DNA from: Clostridia bacterium
GTDB taxonomy: Bacteria > Bacillota > Clostridia > TANB77 > CAG-508
NCBI GenBank assembly: GCA_022790975.1
Contig: JAAVYF010000032.1
Span: 1-40,276 of the forward strand
DNA length: 40,276 bases
Direction of reading: 5' to 3'
The position numbers and the translations under genes were made by a program. The notes under the pieces were generated by a model that saw only the letters and a program-made list of their open reading frames with translations, was not told the origin of the DNA and did not search any database. Numbering within the stretch: position 1 is the stretch's first letter; every line of letters starts with the position of its first letter. Below, in pieces: positions 17,879-26,688 of this stretch.

Positions 17879-19021
17879 ATGTTTATTTTAAAAAGATGGG
17901 TAAATTTTACTAAAGATGTCTTTCTTAAACCCTTAAAAATAGTTTTTCTTAGCATATTATTTTTAATAGTAGTTATTTTTATAAAGTATAAACCAGTATA
18001 TTCTGTCACAGTATCTGGTAAAACTTTAGGATATGTTAAAGAGAAATCAAATTTTGAAAAACAAGTAAATGAATATATAAATAATAGGGATGGCAGTGTT
18101 GTTCTAATTGATATAGAAAATATGCCAAAATACAGTTTTGCACTAGTTTCAAGAGATGAAGTTACACAAGAAAAAGAAATTTTAGAGAAAATTGAATCAA
18201 CAGCTGTAGTAACATATAGAGCATATGCAATTACAGTAAATGGCGAAACTGTAAAAGAAGTAGGTACTGAAATTGAAGCAGAAAATATAGTTTCAAATTT
18301 GAAATCTGACTTAAAAGAAGGAGTTCAATTTGAACTTGGAATTTCAGAACTTTATAAAACAGATGCAAATGTAGTTTCAGAAGAAAGCGCTCTTACAGAA
18401 TTAAATGAAATTAAATTAGCAAAAACTACAGAATATGAACAAGAACAAGCAAGACTAGAAGCTGAGAGATTAGAAGCAGAAAGACTAGAAGCGGAAAGAT
18501 TGGAAGCAGAAAGGCTAGAAGCAGAAAGATTAGCTGAAGAAGAAAAACAAGCTAAACTTAAAGCAGAAGCTGCTGCAGCACAAAGCAAAGCTCCAACAAC
18601 ACAAATTGCTAGTTCAGTTGGATCAGGAAATGTTAATGGAATGTCAATACAAAGTCCATTAAGAGTTGGTTATTCAATATCATCAAGATTTGGTGAGGTT
18701 AGTAGAATTAGATCAGGAGCTCATACAGGTTTAGACTTAGCAGTAGCACTTGGAACACCTATATATCCTATAGCAAATGGAACTGTTACATTTGCAGGTG
18801 TTCAAGGGTCATACGGAAAATTAGTTGTTGTAGATCATGGAAATGGTATTCAATCTTGGTATGGACATTGTAATAGTCTTAATGTAGGAGTTGGTGCTGA
18901 AGTTACACCAAACACAAATATTGCAACAGTTGGTAATACAGGAAATTCTACTGGTCCACATTTACACTTAGAAATAAGAATAAATGGCTCAGCAGTAAAT
19001 CCACAAAGTTATTTACATTAA
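17879..19021 (+). CDS. Membrane-anchored M23 family peptidoglycan endopeptidase
   Basis: A 380-residue protein. A single membrane helix near residues 20-37 anchors it, and an extracytoplasmic region of about 150 residues follows. Next comes a charged helical linker with five exact LEAER repeats (residues 193-217). The C-terminal M23 (LytM) domain has the zinc ligands in HTGLDLA, with further active-site histidines in YGHC and HLHLE. It likely cuts peptide cross-links in peptidoglycan. All zinc and catalytic positions are present, so it should be active. AAAAGGAG precedes the ATG. It is monocistronic, with its own promoter and terminator. Confidence 0.9.
   Translation: MFILKRWVNFTKDVFLKPLKIVFLSILFLIVVIFIKYKPVYSVTVSGKTLGYVKEKSNFEKQVNEYINNRDGSVVLIDIENMPKYSFALVSRDEVTQEKEILEKIESTAVVTYRAYAITVNGETVKEVGTEIEAENIVSNLKSDLKEGVQFELGISELYKTDANVVSEESALTELNEIKLAKTTEYEQEQARLEAERLEAERLEAERLEAERLEAERLAEEEKQAKLKAEAAAAQSKAPTTQIASSVGSGNVNGMSIQSPLRVGYSISSRFGEVSRIRSGAHTGLDLAVALGTPIYPIANGTVTFAGVQGSYGKLVVVDHGNGIQSWYGHCNSLNVGVGAEVTPNTNIATVGNTGNSTGPHLHLEIRINGSAVNPQSYLH
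18455..18529 (+). repeat. Five 15-bp coding repeats (LEAER)
   Basis: Five tandem 15-bp units encode LEAER. Synonymous differences (CTA/TTA/TTG, GCT/GCA/GCG, AGA/AGG) show the array is not brand new and is kept at protein level. Confidence 0.85.
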
Positions 19022-19027
19022 AATATT

Positions 19028-19057
19028 AAAGAATGCTTTAAATGTAGCATTCTTTTT
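19028..19057 (+). terminator. Terminator of the M23 gene
   Basis: AAAGAATGCT (19028-19037) pairs with AGCATTCTTT (19046-19055), followed by more T. Confidence 0.88.
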
Positions 19058-19274
19058 TGTATAAATAAATGAATTGCTTTTATAAAATAAATATTTTGAA
19101 TATTGTATAATTAACATATTGTAAAAAGTATAAGTATTTAATTAAAATGTTTATAATAAAGTTTATATATTTAAAATAAAAATTATGTATTAAGTTTTTA
19201 ATGTTATAATATATTCACATATTAATTTAAAAAGAATATTATAAATTAAATATATAGAAGGGATGATAAATAAA

Positions 19275-19907
19275 ATGAAAGTTTTATTAGTAAATGGTGG
19301 ACCACATAAAGAAGAATGTACATATACTGCTTTAATGGAAATTTCTAAAATTTTAAATGAAGAAGGAATAGAAACAGAAATTTTTTGGATTAAAAATGAA
19401 CCGATTTCAGGGTGCATAGCTTGTAAAATTTGTGCCAAAAAAGGAGAATGTGTATTTAATGATGTAGTAAATGAATTTGTAAAAAAAGCAGAGAATGCAG
19501 ATGGATTTGTTTTTGGAACACCAGTTCATTATGCTTCAGCTTCAGGAGCCATAACATCATTTATGGATAGAGTTTTTTATTCAGCTAGTTGTAGTGGAAA
19601 AAAGAGTTTTTTTAGATATAAACCAGCAGCAGCAATTTGTTCTGCAAGAAGAGCTGGAACAACAGCAACATATGATCAGTTAAATAAATATTTTGGAATT
19701 AATGAAATGCCAATAATTTCATCAAGGTATTGGAATATGGTTCATGGAACATCTCCAGAAGAAGTTAGACAAGATAAAGAAGGAATGCAAATTATGAGAA
19801 TTTTAGCTAGAAATATGTCATATTATTTAAAATGTATAGAAGCTGGAAAAAAATTAGGAGTAAATCTTCCTAAGAATGAAGATATTGAATATACAAATTT
19901 TATTTAA
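19275..19907 (+). CDS. Flavodoxin-fold NAD(P)H-dependent FMN oxidoreductase
   Basis: A 210-residue protein of the NADPH-dependent FMN reductase / iron-sulfur flavoprotein group. It starts MKVLLVNGGPHKEECTYTAL, the phosphate loop for FMN. GCIACKICAKKGECVFND carries four cysteines (C-x2-C-x2-C-x5-C), which may bind an iron-sulfur centre. GTPVHYASASGAITSFMDRVFY is the isoalloxazine-binding region. It may reduce quinones, azo or nitro compounds. The start at 19275 matches the family. An upstream in-frame ATG at 19263 abuts the AGAAGGG and is unlikely. Confidence 0.85.
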   Translation: MKVLLVNGGPHKEECTYTALMEISKILNEEGIETEIFWIKNEPISGCIACKICAKKGECVFNDVVNEFVKKAENADGFVFGTPVHYASASGAITSFMDRVFYSASCSGKKSFFRYKPAAAICSARRAGTTATYDQLNKYFGINEMPIISSRYWNMVHGTSPEEVRQDKEGMQIMRILARNMSYYLKCIEAGKKLGVNLPKNEDIEYTNFI

Positions 19908-19934
19908 CAAAGTATAAAATTAAATGAAAATATA

Positions 19935-19966
19935 TTAAAAACGAAGTTTTATAACTTCGTTTTTAA
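19935..19966 (+). terminator. Terminator of the flavin reductase gene
   Basis: TTAAAAACGAAGTT pairs perfectly with AACTTCGTTTTTAA around a TTAT loop. Confidence 0.9.
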
Positions 19967-20029
19967 TTAATATTTTAAAAAGTTATAACTATATTGGAGA
20001 ATAATTATGAAAAAATATTTAATAAACAC

Positions 20030-20058
20030 TTGTATTAGATATTTTTTAAGAGTATAAT
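20030..20058 (+). promoter_or_regulatory. Promoter of the CDF transporter gene
   Basis: TTGTAT (20030-20035), 17-bp spacer, TATAAT (20053-20058). Confidence 0.7.
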
Positions 20059-20089
20059 ATTTGACATCTGTGTTGAAAGAGGTAGAAAA

Positions 20090-21259
20090 ATGTTAGAAAA
20101 AATTTTTATAAAAAATTATAAAGATACATCAAATCCAAAAGTTCGTATTAAATATGGAATAGTTGCAGGAATTTTTGGAATAATTACAAATTTTATTTTA
20201 TTTATAATAAAATTTATAATTGGAATGATGGCAAATAGTCTTACTATAATTGCAGATTCGTTTAATAATTTATCAGATTTTGGTTCTTGTGGTGTTACTA
20301 TATTAGGTTTTAAACTTGCAAGTAAACCAGCAGATAAAGAACATCCATATGGTCATGCAAGATACGAATATATTGCAGGCATAATTGTTTCAATAACAGT
20401 TTTGATTATTGGAATGTTAATGTCAAAGTCTTCAATAGATAAAATGATTAATCCACAAGAAATTTTAGCTACTAATATTACTTATGTGATACTTGTAATT
20501 TCTATTTTAGGAAAGTTAATTCAAATGTGTGTATATAAAAATTTTGCTAAAGCAATAGATTCACCAACGCTTAGGGCAACTACTATTGATGCTAGAAATG
20601 ATATAATAGCAACAACTACAGTATTAGTTTCTACAATTTTAATGGATAAATGTAATTTGAATATAGATGCTTATACAGGATTTATAGTTTCACTTTTTAT
20701 AATAATTACAGCAATTAGATCATTGAGAGAAACAGTTGACCCATTACTTGGAAGTCCAGCAGATTTAGAATTTGTTAATAAAATAAAAGAAATTATTTTA
20801 TCACATGAAGAGATAATAGGAATTCATGACTTATTAATTCATAGCTATGGTAATGGAAATGATTTTGCAACTGTACATGCTGAAGTTTCATCTTTTATGA
20901 GTCTGTTAGATGCACATTATTTAGCAGATGAAATAGAAAGAGAAATTCAAGAAAAATTAAATCTTGGACTTACTATTCATGTTGACCCTCTTGATATAGA
21001 TAATGAAAGTGTTATAAAAGCAAGAAAAAAGATAAAAGAGATACTAAAAAATTTTGATAATACTTTAAAGATACATGATTTTAGAATGTCTGCATCAAAT
21101 ATAGAAAATCATATGAATATTACGTTTGATATTATTGTGCCATTTAATAAAAACTATACTAAAGAAGATATAAATAAAGTTTTAGTAGAAAATTTTAAAG
21201 AAGAAAATGATAACCTTTCATATAATTTTATTATAAATTTGGATAGACCATTTTACTGA
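20090..21259 (+). CDS. Cation diffusion facilitator family transporter
   Basis: A 389-residue divalent metal/proton antiporter. Six membrane helices span residues 25-210, with metal-site residues in ADSFNNLSDFGS (helix 2) and DARNDIIATT (helix 5), and the conserved loop EHPYGHARYEYIAG. The DxxND-type helix 5 site, rather than HxxxD, is often seen in manganese exporters, so manganese is plausible. The cytoplasmic C-terminal part is about 180 residues, roughly double the usual ferredoxin-like dimer domain, and may contain two copies. The manganese exporter gene mntP follows directly, supporting a shared metal role. GAAAGAGGT precedes the ATG. Confidence 0.88.
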   Translation: MLEKIFIKNYKDTSNPKVRIKYGIVAGIFGIITNFILFIIKFIIGMMANSLTIIADSFNNLSDFGSCGVTILGFKLASKPADKEHPYGHARYEYIAGIIVSITVLIIGMLMSKSSIDKMINPQEILATNITYVILVISILGKLIQMCVYKNFAKAIDSPTLRATTIDARNDIIATTTVLVSTILMDKCNLNIDAYTGFIVSLFIIITAIRSLRETVDPLLGSPADLEFVNKIKEIILSHEEIIGIHDLLIHSYGNGNDFATVHAEVSSFMSLLDAHYLADEIEREIQEKLNLGLTIHVDPLDIDNESVIKARKKIKEILKNFDNTLKIHDFRMSASNIENHMNITFDIIVPFNKNYTKEDINKVLVENFKEENDNLSYNFIINLDRPFY

Positions 21260-21371
21260 AGAGCTCATAAAATTGAAATGAAAATGATTGATAGTATACT
21301 ATTAAAGTAGTAATATTAAAGCTCAAATTTAATATAATAGAATATCTAAAAACATTCAAAGGAGAAAATGT

Positions 21372-21939
21372 ATGAATATTTTAGAACTTCTATTTGTTGG
21401 AATTGGACTTGCAATGGATGCAGTAGCAGTGGCTGTTTGTAAAGGTATGGTAATAAGAAAATTAACTTGGAAAAAATCTATAATAGTAGGTTTGTATTTT
21501 GGTACATTTCAAGCTATAATGCCAATTATTGGATTTGTACTTGGTTTTACTTTTAATAATTTTGTTAGAAAAATAGATCATTGGATTACATTTTTATTGC
21601 TTGTAAGCATTGGAATTAATATGATAATTGAATCATTTTCTAAAGAAGGTGATGAACAAGATGATAAAATAAATTTTAAATCAATGTTTATTTTATCAGT
21701 AGCTACAAGCATAGATGCTTTAGCAGTAGGAGTTACTTTTGCATTTTTAAAAATGAATGTAATTCGAGCATCTATAGTTATTGGAATTATAACATTTGTA
21801 TTATCAATGTTTGGAGTTAGAATTCGGTAATAAATTTGGTTCTAAGTTAAAAGATAAAGCAGAATTTTTAGGGGGAGTTATATTAATTTTTATAGGTATA
21901 AAAATTTTACTAGAGCATTTTCATTTTTTTGAATTATAA
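21372..21939 (+). CDS. mntP: Manganese efflux pump MntP, one CGG frameshift
   Basis: A 188-residue six-helix membrane protein when read through one +1 shift at 21825. MNILELLFVGIGLAMDAVAVAV and VATSIDALAVGVTFAF are the two MntP repeats with the conserved aspartates that carry Mn2+ out of the cell. The zero frame stops immediately (CGG TAA) and would lose the last helix. Skipping the C gives GNKFGSKLKDKAEFLGGVIL...LLEHFHFF, the standard C-terminus. AAAGGAGAAA precedes the ATG. I see no manganese riboswitch in the 110-bp leader. It lies after a CDF transporter of possibly similar purpose. Confidence 0.92.
21825..21827 (+). other. CGG recoding site 4 (mntP)
   Basis: AGA ATT CGG TAA in the zero frame. 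Skipping the C gives ATT GGT AAT AAA TTT GGT, the family motif GNKFG. Confidence 0.92.
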
Positions 21940-21957
21940 AATATTTATTTTAAAATT

Positions 21958-21990
21958 TATCTTGGGTTTATTTTCTCAAGATATTTTTTA
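21958..21990 (+). terminator. Terminator of mntP
   Basis: TATCTTG (21958-21964) pairs with CAAGATA (21977-21983), followed by TTTTTTA. It starts 19 bases after the shifted stop codon, consistent with the long reading. Confidence 0.75.
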
Positions 21991-22004
21991 TACTTTAAAT
22001 AAAA

Positions 22005-22031
22005 TTAGCACTCTTCTATTGACATTGCCAA
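22005..22031. promoter_or_regulatory. Degenerate CIRCE (HrcA) operator
   Basis: TTAGCACTC, a perfect CIRCE left half, 9 bases, then CATTGCCAA, which matches 6 of 9 bases of the right half GAGTGCTAA. It overlaps the -35 box of htpG, as expected for HrcA repression. Confidence 0.6.
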
Positions 22032-22047
22032 AAATAGGATGTATAAT
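22019..22047 (+). promoter_or_regulatory. Promoter of htpG
   Basis: TTGACA (22019-22024), 17-bp spacer, TATAAT (22042-22047). It lies downstream of an in-frame ATG at 22039, which therefore cannot be the start. Confidence 0.88.
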
Positions 22048-22095
22048 ACGCTATATCAAAAAGAGAAAAAATATATTAGAAAGAGGGAATATTTA

Positions 22096-23976
22096 ATGGA
22101 AAATAAAGAATTTAAAGCAGAATCAAAAAGATTGCTAGATTTAATGATTAATTCTATTTATACTAATAAGGAAATATTTTTAAGAGAGCTTATTTCAAAT
22201 GGTAGTGATGCTATTGATAAATTATATTTTCGTTCACTAACAGATAAGAATTTAAAGGTTAATAAAGATGATTTAAAAATAAAAGTAGATATAGATAAAG
22301 AAAATAAAAATTTGATAATTACAGATAATGGCTGTGGTATGACAGAAGAGGAATTAGATGTTAATTTAGGAACAATTGCTAAAAGTGGTTCTTTAGCATT
22401 TAAAGAAGAAAATGAAAAAAACGAAGATATAGATATAATAGGTCAATTTGGAGTTGGTTTTTATTCAGCGTTTATGGTAAGTGATTTAGTTACAGTTAAG
22501 TCTAAAGCAGTAGGATCTGATAAAGCTTATAGATGGCAATCTAGTGGAATAGAAGGATATAAAATAGAGCCTTGTGAAAAAGAAGATATTGGAACTAAAA
22601 TAATTATTCATATTAAAGAAGATACAGAAGATGAAAAATATAGTGAATATTTGAATGATTATAAAATTCAAGAAATTATAAGAAAGTATTCAAATTATAT
22701 TCGTTATCCAATTGAAATGGATATTGAGAAGAGCAGAAAAAAAGCTGATTCAGAAGAATACGAAAAATATACTGAAACAACAGTAATAAATTCAATGACT
22801 CCACTATGGAAAAGAGATAAAAAAGAAATAAAAGAAGAAGAATATAATCAGTTTTATAGTGAAAAATTTTATGATTTTGAAAAACCATTAAAAGTTATAC
22901 ATTCATCTGTTGAAGGGCAATATAAATATGATTCATTACTATTTATTCCAAAGAATTTGCCTTGGGATTTTTATAATAAAGAGTACAAAAAAGGACTTCA
23001 ATTATATGCAAATGGTGTTTTAATTATGGATAAGTGTGAAGAACTTGTTCCAGATTGTTTTAGTTTTGTAAAAGGATTAGTTGATAGTGATGACCTATCG
23101 TTAAATATTTCAAGAGAAATGTTACAGCAAGATAGACAGTTAAGAGTTATTGCTAAAAATATTGAAAATAAAATTAAATCAGAACTAGAAAGTATTTTAA
23201 ATAATAATAGAGATGAGTATGAAAAATTCTTTGAAAACTTTGGCTTACAATTGAAATTTGGAGCATATAATGATTATGGAGTTAACAAAGATAAATTAAA
23301 AGACTTATTATTATTTTATTCATCAACAGAAAAGAAATTAGTAACACTTAAAGAATATGTTAGTAGAATGAAAGAAGGACAAACATCAATTTATTATGCT
23401 TGTGGTGAAAGTATTGATAAAGTAGATATGCTACCACAAGTAGAAGCATTTAAAGAAAAAGAATATGAAGTATTATATTTAACAGACAATATAGATGAAT
23501 TTGTTTTGACTATTTTAATGCAATATGAAGAAAAGAAATTTGCAAATGTAAGTAGTGAGAATATAGAATTAGAAGATGAAAATGAAAAAGAAAAAATTGA
23601 AAAAATTAATGAAGAAAATAAAGATATGTTTGCATTAATGAGAGAAGCAATTAATTTAGAGGTTGAAAATGTTAGATTTACACATAGATTAAAGAAACAT
23701 CCAGTTTGTTTAAGTAGCGAAGGGGTTATATCTGCTAGCATGGAGAAAACATTAAATGCAATGGAAAGCAACCAAGGTGCTAAAGCAAAAATGGTATTGG
23801 AAATTAATGAGAATCATGAAATTGCAAATAAAATAAAAACATTATATGATAATGACAAAGAAGCTTTAAAGAAATATGCTAAAGTTTTATATGCAGAAGC
23901 TAGATTAATAGAAGGACTTCCAATTGAAAATCCAACAGAAATTAGTAATTTAATTTGTGATTTTCTTGCAAAATAA
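22096..23976 (+). CDS. htpG: Molecular chaperone HtpG (Hsp90)
   Basis: A 626-residue bacterial Hsp90 of normal length. The N-terminal GHKL ATPase shows FLRELISNGSDAIDKL, DNGCGMT and IGQFGVGFYSAFMV, the ATP pocket and lid. The middle domain has the catalytic loop NISREMLQQDRQLRVI, and the C-terminal dimerisation domain follows. It helps protein folding under stress. The start at 22096 is chosen because AAAGAGGGA lies 7 bases upstream and the promoter sits over the alternative start. Expression is probably controlled by HrcA through a degenerate CIRCE element. Confidence 0.96.
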   Translation: MENKEFKAESKRLLDLMINSIYTNKEIFLRELISNGSDAIDKLYFRSLTDKNLKVNKDDLKIKVDIDKENKNLIITDNGCGMTEEELDVNLGTIAKSGSLAFKEENEKNEDIDIIGQFGVGFYSAFMVSDLVTVKSKAVGSDKAYRWQSSGIEGYKIEPCEKEDIGTKIIIHIKEDTEDEKYSEYLNDYKIQEIIRKYSNYIRYPIEMDIEKSRKKADSEEYEKYTETTVINSMTPLWKRDKKEIKEEEYNQFYSEKFYDFEKPLKVIHSSVEGQYKYDSLLFIPKNLPWDFYNKEYKKGLQLYANGVLIMDKCEELVPDCFSFVKGLVDSDDLSLNISREMLQQDRQLRVIAKNIENKIKSELESILNNNRDEYEKFFENFGLQLKFGAYNDYGVNKDKLKDLLLFYSSTEKKLVTLKEYVSRMKEGQTSIYYACGESIDKVDMLPQVEAFKEKEYEVLYLTDNIDEFVLTILMQYEEKKFANVSSENIELEDENEKEKIEKINEENKDMFALMREAINLEVENVRFTHRLKKHPVCLSSEGVISASMEKTLNAMESNQGAKAKMVLEINENHEIANKIKTLYDNDKEALKKYAKVLYAEARLIEGLPIENPTEISNLICDFLAK

Positions 23977-24013
23977 GTAATAAAAATTAGTATTGAAAGG
24001 AATTGTATATAAA

Positions 24014-24280
24014 ATGACAGAAGAAGAATTTAAAAAGGCTATGACAAAAACAATAGTTTTTATTGTTATAATGCTTATTATTTTAATTATAGTTTCTATA
24101 ATAGTTTTTAATAAATCGAAAAAAAGTACAAGTATATTTGAAAATGAGAAACAAAAAACTGCATATGAAAGTTCTGTAAAAGAAGCTAATTCGTTTAATA
24201 TTTCTGATGAAGAAGTAAATCAGTTAGATGAGGAAAATAAAGAATTTAATTCTAATGAAGAAGAAAATTTATACCAATAA
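24014..24280 (+). CDS. Small single-pass membrane protein, unknown
   Basis: An 88-residue protein with a short cytoplasmic N-terminus (MTEEEFKKAMTK), one membrane helix at about residues 13-34 and an acidic, glutamate/asparagine-rich C-terminal half. I do not recognise a family. It follows htpG by 37 bases with GAAAGGA upstream and ends just before a terminator, so it is probably co-transcribed. An in-frame TTG at 23993 has no ribosome binding site. Confidence 0.6.
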   Translation: MTEEEFKKAMTKTIVFIVIMLIILIIVSIIVFNKSKKSTSIFENEKQKTAYESSVKEANSFNISDEEVNQLDEENKEFNSNEEENLYQ

Positions 24281-24282
24281 AG

Positions 24283-24313
24283 AAAAAATTCCAGTTTATT
24301 TCTGGAATTTTTT
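24283..24313. terminator. Bidirectional terminator
   Basis: AAAAAATTCCAG (24283-24294) pairs with CTGGAATTTTTT (24302-24313) between converging genes. Confidence 0.9.
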
Positions 24314-24348
24314 TTATAATAAATTTTGTATAAAATAGAAATTATAAG

Positions 24349-25066
24349 TTATTTTGTTAATTGGCTACTTTGAATTTCTAATTTTTCCTTTTGTGTTAGA
24401 TATCCAGCTTCAATCATTTTTTGTAGTACTACATCTTGTCTAATTTCTGCTAAATTTAAATTTACTTTAGGAGAATAAACGCTAGGAGCATTAGGTACTC
24501 CTGCTAATAGAGTAGCTTCATAGTCTGTTAAGTCACAAGGATTTTTTTCGAAATATCCTTGTGATGCTTCATAAAGTCCATAATATCCGTGAACCATAAA
24601 AGTTAATATTTATATATATTTCTAAAATTTCTTTTTTAGAGTAAATTTTTTCTATATTTAAAGCTGTAAAGGCTTCAGCTACTTTTCTAGAGAAATGTTT
24701 TGTTTGAGTAAAATATAAATTTTTAGCGATTTGTTGAGTAATGGTACTACCTCCTTCAGTTAAATGTTTTGTTTTTAAATTAGTTTTTATTGCTCGTCCA
24801 ATAGAACGAATATCAATTCCATTATGAGTATAGAATCTTTTATCTTCAACAGCAACAACTGCTTTTATGAAAATATCTGGAACTTCATCTATAGTAACAA
24901 AATCTGTAGTGTTTTGAATTTCAGTAAATTTATCTATAATAGATTTTTGAGAAACTGCAGATTTATACATAAAGAAACCTTTAAAGAAGATATATGAGCA
25001 AATACTTAAAACAAAAATTATTATAATTATTAACAATATTAAGATTATTTTTTTAAATTTTTTCAA
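24349..25066 (-). CDS. Monofunctional peptidoglycan glycosyltransferase (GT51), one CGG frameshift
   Basis: A 238-residue protein when read through one +1 shift at 24589. An N-terminal membrane helix (residues 6-30) is followed by a GT51 domain: AVEDKRFYTHNGID with the catalytic glutamate, EGGSTITQQIAKNL, and KKEILEIYININFYGSGYYG. It polymerises lipid II into glycan strands. It ends without a transpeptidase domain, so it is monofunctional. The zero frame terminates six codons after CGG. With the C skipped it reads FYGS-GYYGLYEASQGYF and continues to the normal end of the domain. The start is TTG with AAAGGAG upstream. Confidence 0.9.
24587..24589 (-). other. CGG recoding site 5 (peptidoglycan glycosyltransferase)
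   Basis: On the minus strand GGT TCA CGG ATA reaches TGA five codons on. Skipping the C gives TCA GGA TAT TAT GGA, the conserved YFGSGYYG motif. This shows the pattern also holds on the minus strand. Confidence 0.92.
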
Positions 25067-25100
25067 TTTACACCACTCCTTTTTAATTTTTCTTACAAAT

Positions 25101-25129
25101 ATTATACAATAAAATTATTAAATAACCAA
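25101..25129 (-). promoter_or_regulatory. Promoter of the GT51 gene
   Basis: TTGGTT (25129-25124), 17-bp spacer, TATAAT (25106-25101) on the minus strand. Confidence 0.65.
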
Positions 25130-25207
25130 TAAATATTAAAAAAATATTTCAATATTATATCAAAAATGTTAAATTATAAAAAAATATAATTTTATGCTTG
25201 ATTAATG

Positions 25208-25236
25208 TTGACATATCAAGGATTTCCAAATATAAT
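25208..25236 (+). promoter_or_regulatory. Promoter of the sigH-like gene
   Basis: TTGACA (25208-25213), 17-bp spacer, TATAAT (25231-25236). A full consensus promoter. Confidence 0.88.
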
Positions 25237-25275
25237 ATGGGCAAAGAAACAACATCAGGAGGTACTATATAAAGA

Positions 25276-25917
25276 ATGCAAGACAATTTTTTAGAAATAA
25301 CACAATATAAAAATATGGCAGACAATAAAGTTGTTGAGTTAGTTCAAGCTGGAGATGAAGGTGCACTTAATTTCATTATGAATAAATATAATAACATAGT
25401 GAATATGAAAGCTAGTAAATTTTTTGCAGCAGGTATAGAGAAGGATGATATTATACAGGAAGGACTAATTGGCCTATATAAAGCAACTCAAAGTTATAAT
25501 GGCGATAAACAAAATTCTTTTAAAAGTTTTGCTAACATGTGCATTGAGCGTCAACTTATAACTGTTGTTAAGAGTGCTAATAGACAAAAAAATATTCCGC
25601 TTAATTCAGCATTTTCATTGAATACACCAATTTATGAAGATGGTGATACTGATGCGATTGAGGTATTAGATGTAAATTTAGTAGAAGATCCATTAGATAC
25701 AATTGCAAATAAAGAATATATCTCTCAAATAGAAACAAAAATAGATGAAAATTTAAGTGAATTTGAACGAAGAGTTCTATTGCATTATAAACAAGGGAAA
25801 TCTTATAATGATATTGCAAAAGAAGTAAATAGCAAAGTTAAATCGGTAGATACAGCAATTCAGAGAATTAGGAAAAAAGCTACAAAAATAAAAAATCAAA
25901 TTGATGGAAAAGAATAA
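25276..25917 (+). CDS. sigH: Sigma-70 family RNA polymerase sigma factor, SigH-like
   Basis: A 213-residue sigma factor. Region 2 holds DDIIQEGLIGLYKATQSYNGDKQNSFKSFANMCIERQLITVVKSANRQKNIPLN, closely following the Spo0H/SigH pattern. Region 4 is the DNA-binding KQGKSYNDIAKEVNSKVKSVDTAIQRIRKKA. In endospore formers SigH starts the switch to sporulation and stationary phase. Here it may have that role or a general one. AGGAGGT precedes the ATG at 11 bases. It is transcribed alone from a consensus promoter. Confidence 0.88.
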   Translation: MQDNFLEITQYKNMADNKVVELVQAGDEGALNFIMNKYNNIVNMKASKFFAAGIEKDDIIQEGLIGLYKATQSYNGDKQNSFKSFANMCIERQLITVVKSANRQKNIPLNSAFSLNTPIYEDGDTDAIEVLDVNLVEDPLDTIANKEYISQIETKIDENLSEFERRVLLHYKQGKSYNDIAKEVNSKVKSVDTAIQRIRKKATKIKNQIDGKE

Positions 25918-25924
25918 AAATAAA

Positions 25925-25970
25925 AATCCACAAGTTATTCACATATTTTTAATAATTTGTGGATTCTTTT
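25925..25970 (+). terminator. Terminator of sigH
   Basis: AATCCACAA (25925-25933) pairs with TTGTGGATT (25957-25965), followed by CTTTTT. The inner bases can pair further. Confidence 0.75.
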
Positions 25971-25983
25971 TAAAATTAAAGTA

Positions 25984-26037
25984 ATTCCCAAGTATATGAA
26001 ATGGAACAGATTTTATTTGCTTCATATACTTGGGAAT
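25984..26037. repeat. Perfect 17-bp inverted repeat between converging genes
   Basis: ATTCCCAAGTATATGAA (25984-26000) and its inverse at 26021-26037, with a 20-base centre. No clear T-run follows on either strand. It may be a strong transcription-blocking or RNA-stabilising stem. Confidence 0.75.
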
Positions 26038-26043
26038 AATTAT

Positions 26044-26622
26044 TTAATATTCTTCTTTAAATAATAATAATTCAAGATTTGCTTCAAATACATCGGGAGT
26101 TAAATTTTTTTGAGTTTCATTTGGCTTTAGTTCATTACTTATAGTTCCATCTTCTTTTATAAATACTAAATACGGTAATTTAGAAAATGTGTATTTATTA
26201 GTAGCAGTTGAATTAGTGTCATAATATACTGGAATATTAAATTCACAATTTTCTACAATCTGTTTTATATTTTTATTTGGTTCATTTGTATTTACAACTA
26301 AAAAATTAATTGAATTTTTAAATTGTTCTGAATTATAGTATTGTTCTACTAATTGTATAATTTCTAAAGCATTTTCTGAATCTGAACTCCATAAAATTAA
26401 AGCTATTGGTTTATCATTAAAATTGCTTAGATAATAATTTTTTCCAGCTGAATCTGAAAATGAAAATGTTTCAGTTTCAACTGGTTCTAGATTTTTAATG
26501 GTATTTTTTATATCTCCAATTTCATTTCCAGAATCCTGAGATGTTGCAACTACAAATATTATAATAGCCACAATTAAAATGAGTATAGCACATATTAAAA
26601 ATATAATATTTTTTTTATTCAT
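26044..26622 (-). CDS. Membrane-anchored thioredoxin-fold protein lacking the CxxC motif
   Basis: A 192-residue protein with an N-terminal membrane helix (residues 5-27) and an extracytoplasmic TlpA/redoxin-like domain. FSFSDSAGKNYYLSNFNDKPIALILWSS is the usual strand before the active site, but where relatives have WCxxC this protein has WSSDSEN. The later cis-proline region (KLPYLVFIKEDG) is kept. It therefore keeps the fold without redox cysteines and may bind rather than reduce a partner. AGGAGGAG precedes the ATG. The gene after it on the same strand is the one at 26689, upstream in transcription. Confidence 0.75.
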   Translation of the reverse strand: MNKKNIIFLICAILILIVAIIIFVVATSQDSGNEIGDIKNTIKNLEPVETETFSFSDSAGKNYYLSNFNDKPIALILWSSDSENALEIIQLVEQYYNSEQFKNSINFLVVNTNEPNKNIKQIVENCEFNIPVYYDTNSTATNKYTFSKLPYLVFIKEDGTISNELKPNETQKNLTPDVFEANLELLLFKEEY

Positions 26623-26688
26623 TTGTATAAACTCCTCCTAAAAAGATTTATAAAATTGTATCATATAATTTTTTTTTATTCAACAAAT

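Noticed and set aside
20007..20057. A 16-codon open frame before the CDF gene with a GGAGA upstream
   Set aside because: It overlaps the -35 and -10 boxes of the CDF promoter, so it would not be on that transcript.
21260..21371. Manganese (yybP-ykoY) riboswitch before mntP
   Set aside because: The leader is short and I see neither the conserved loops nor a terminator stem.
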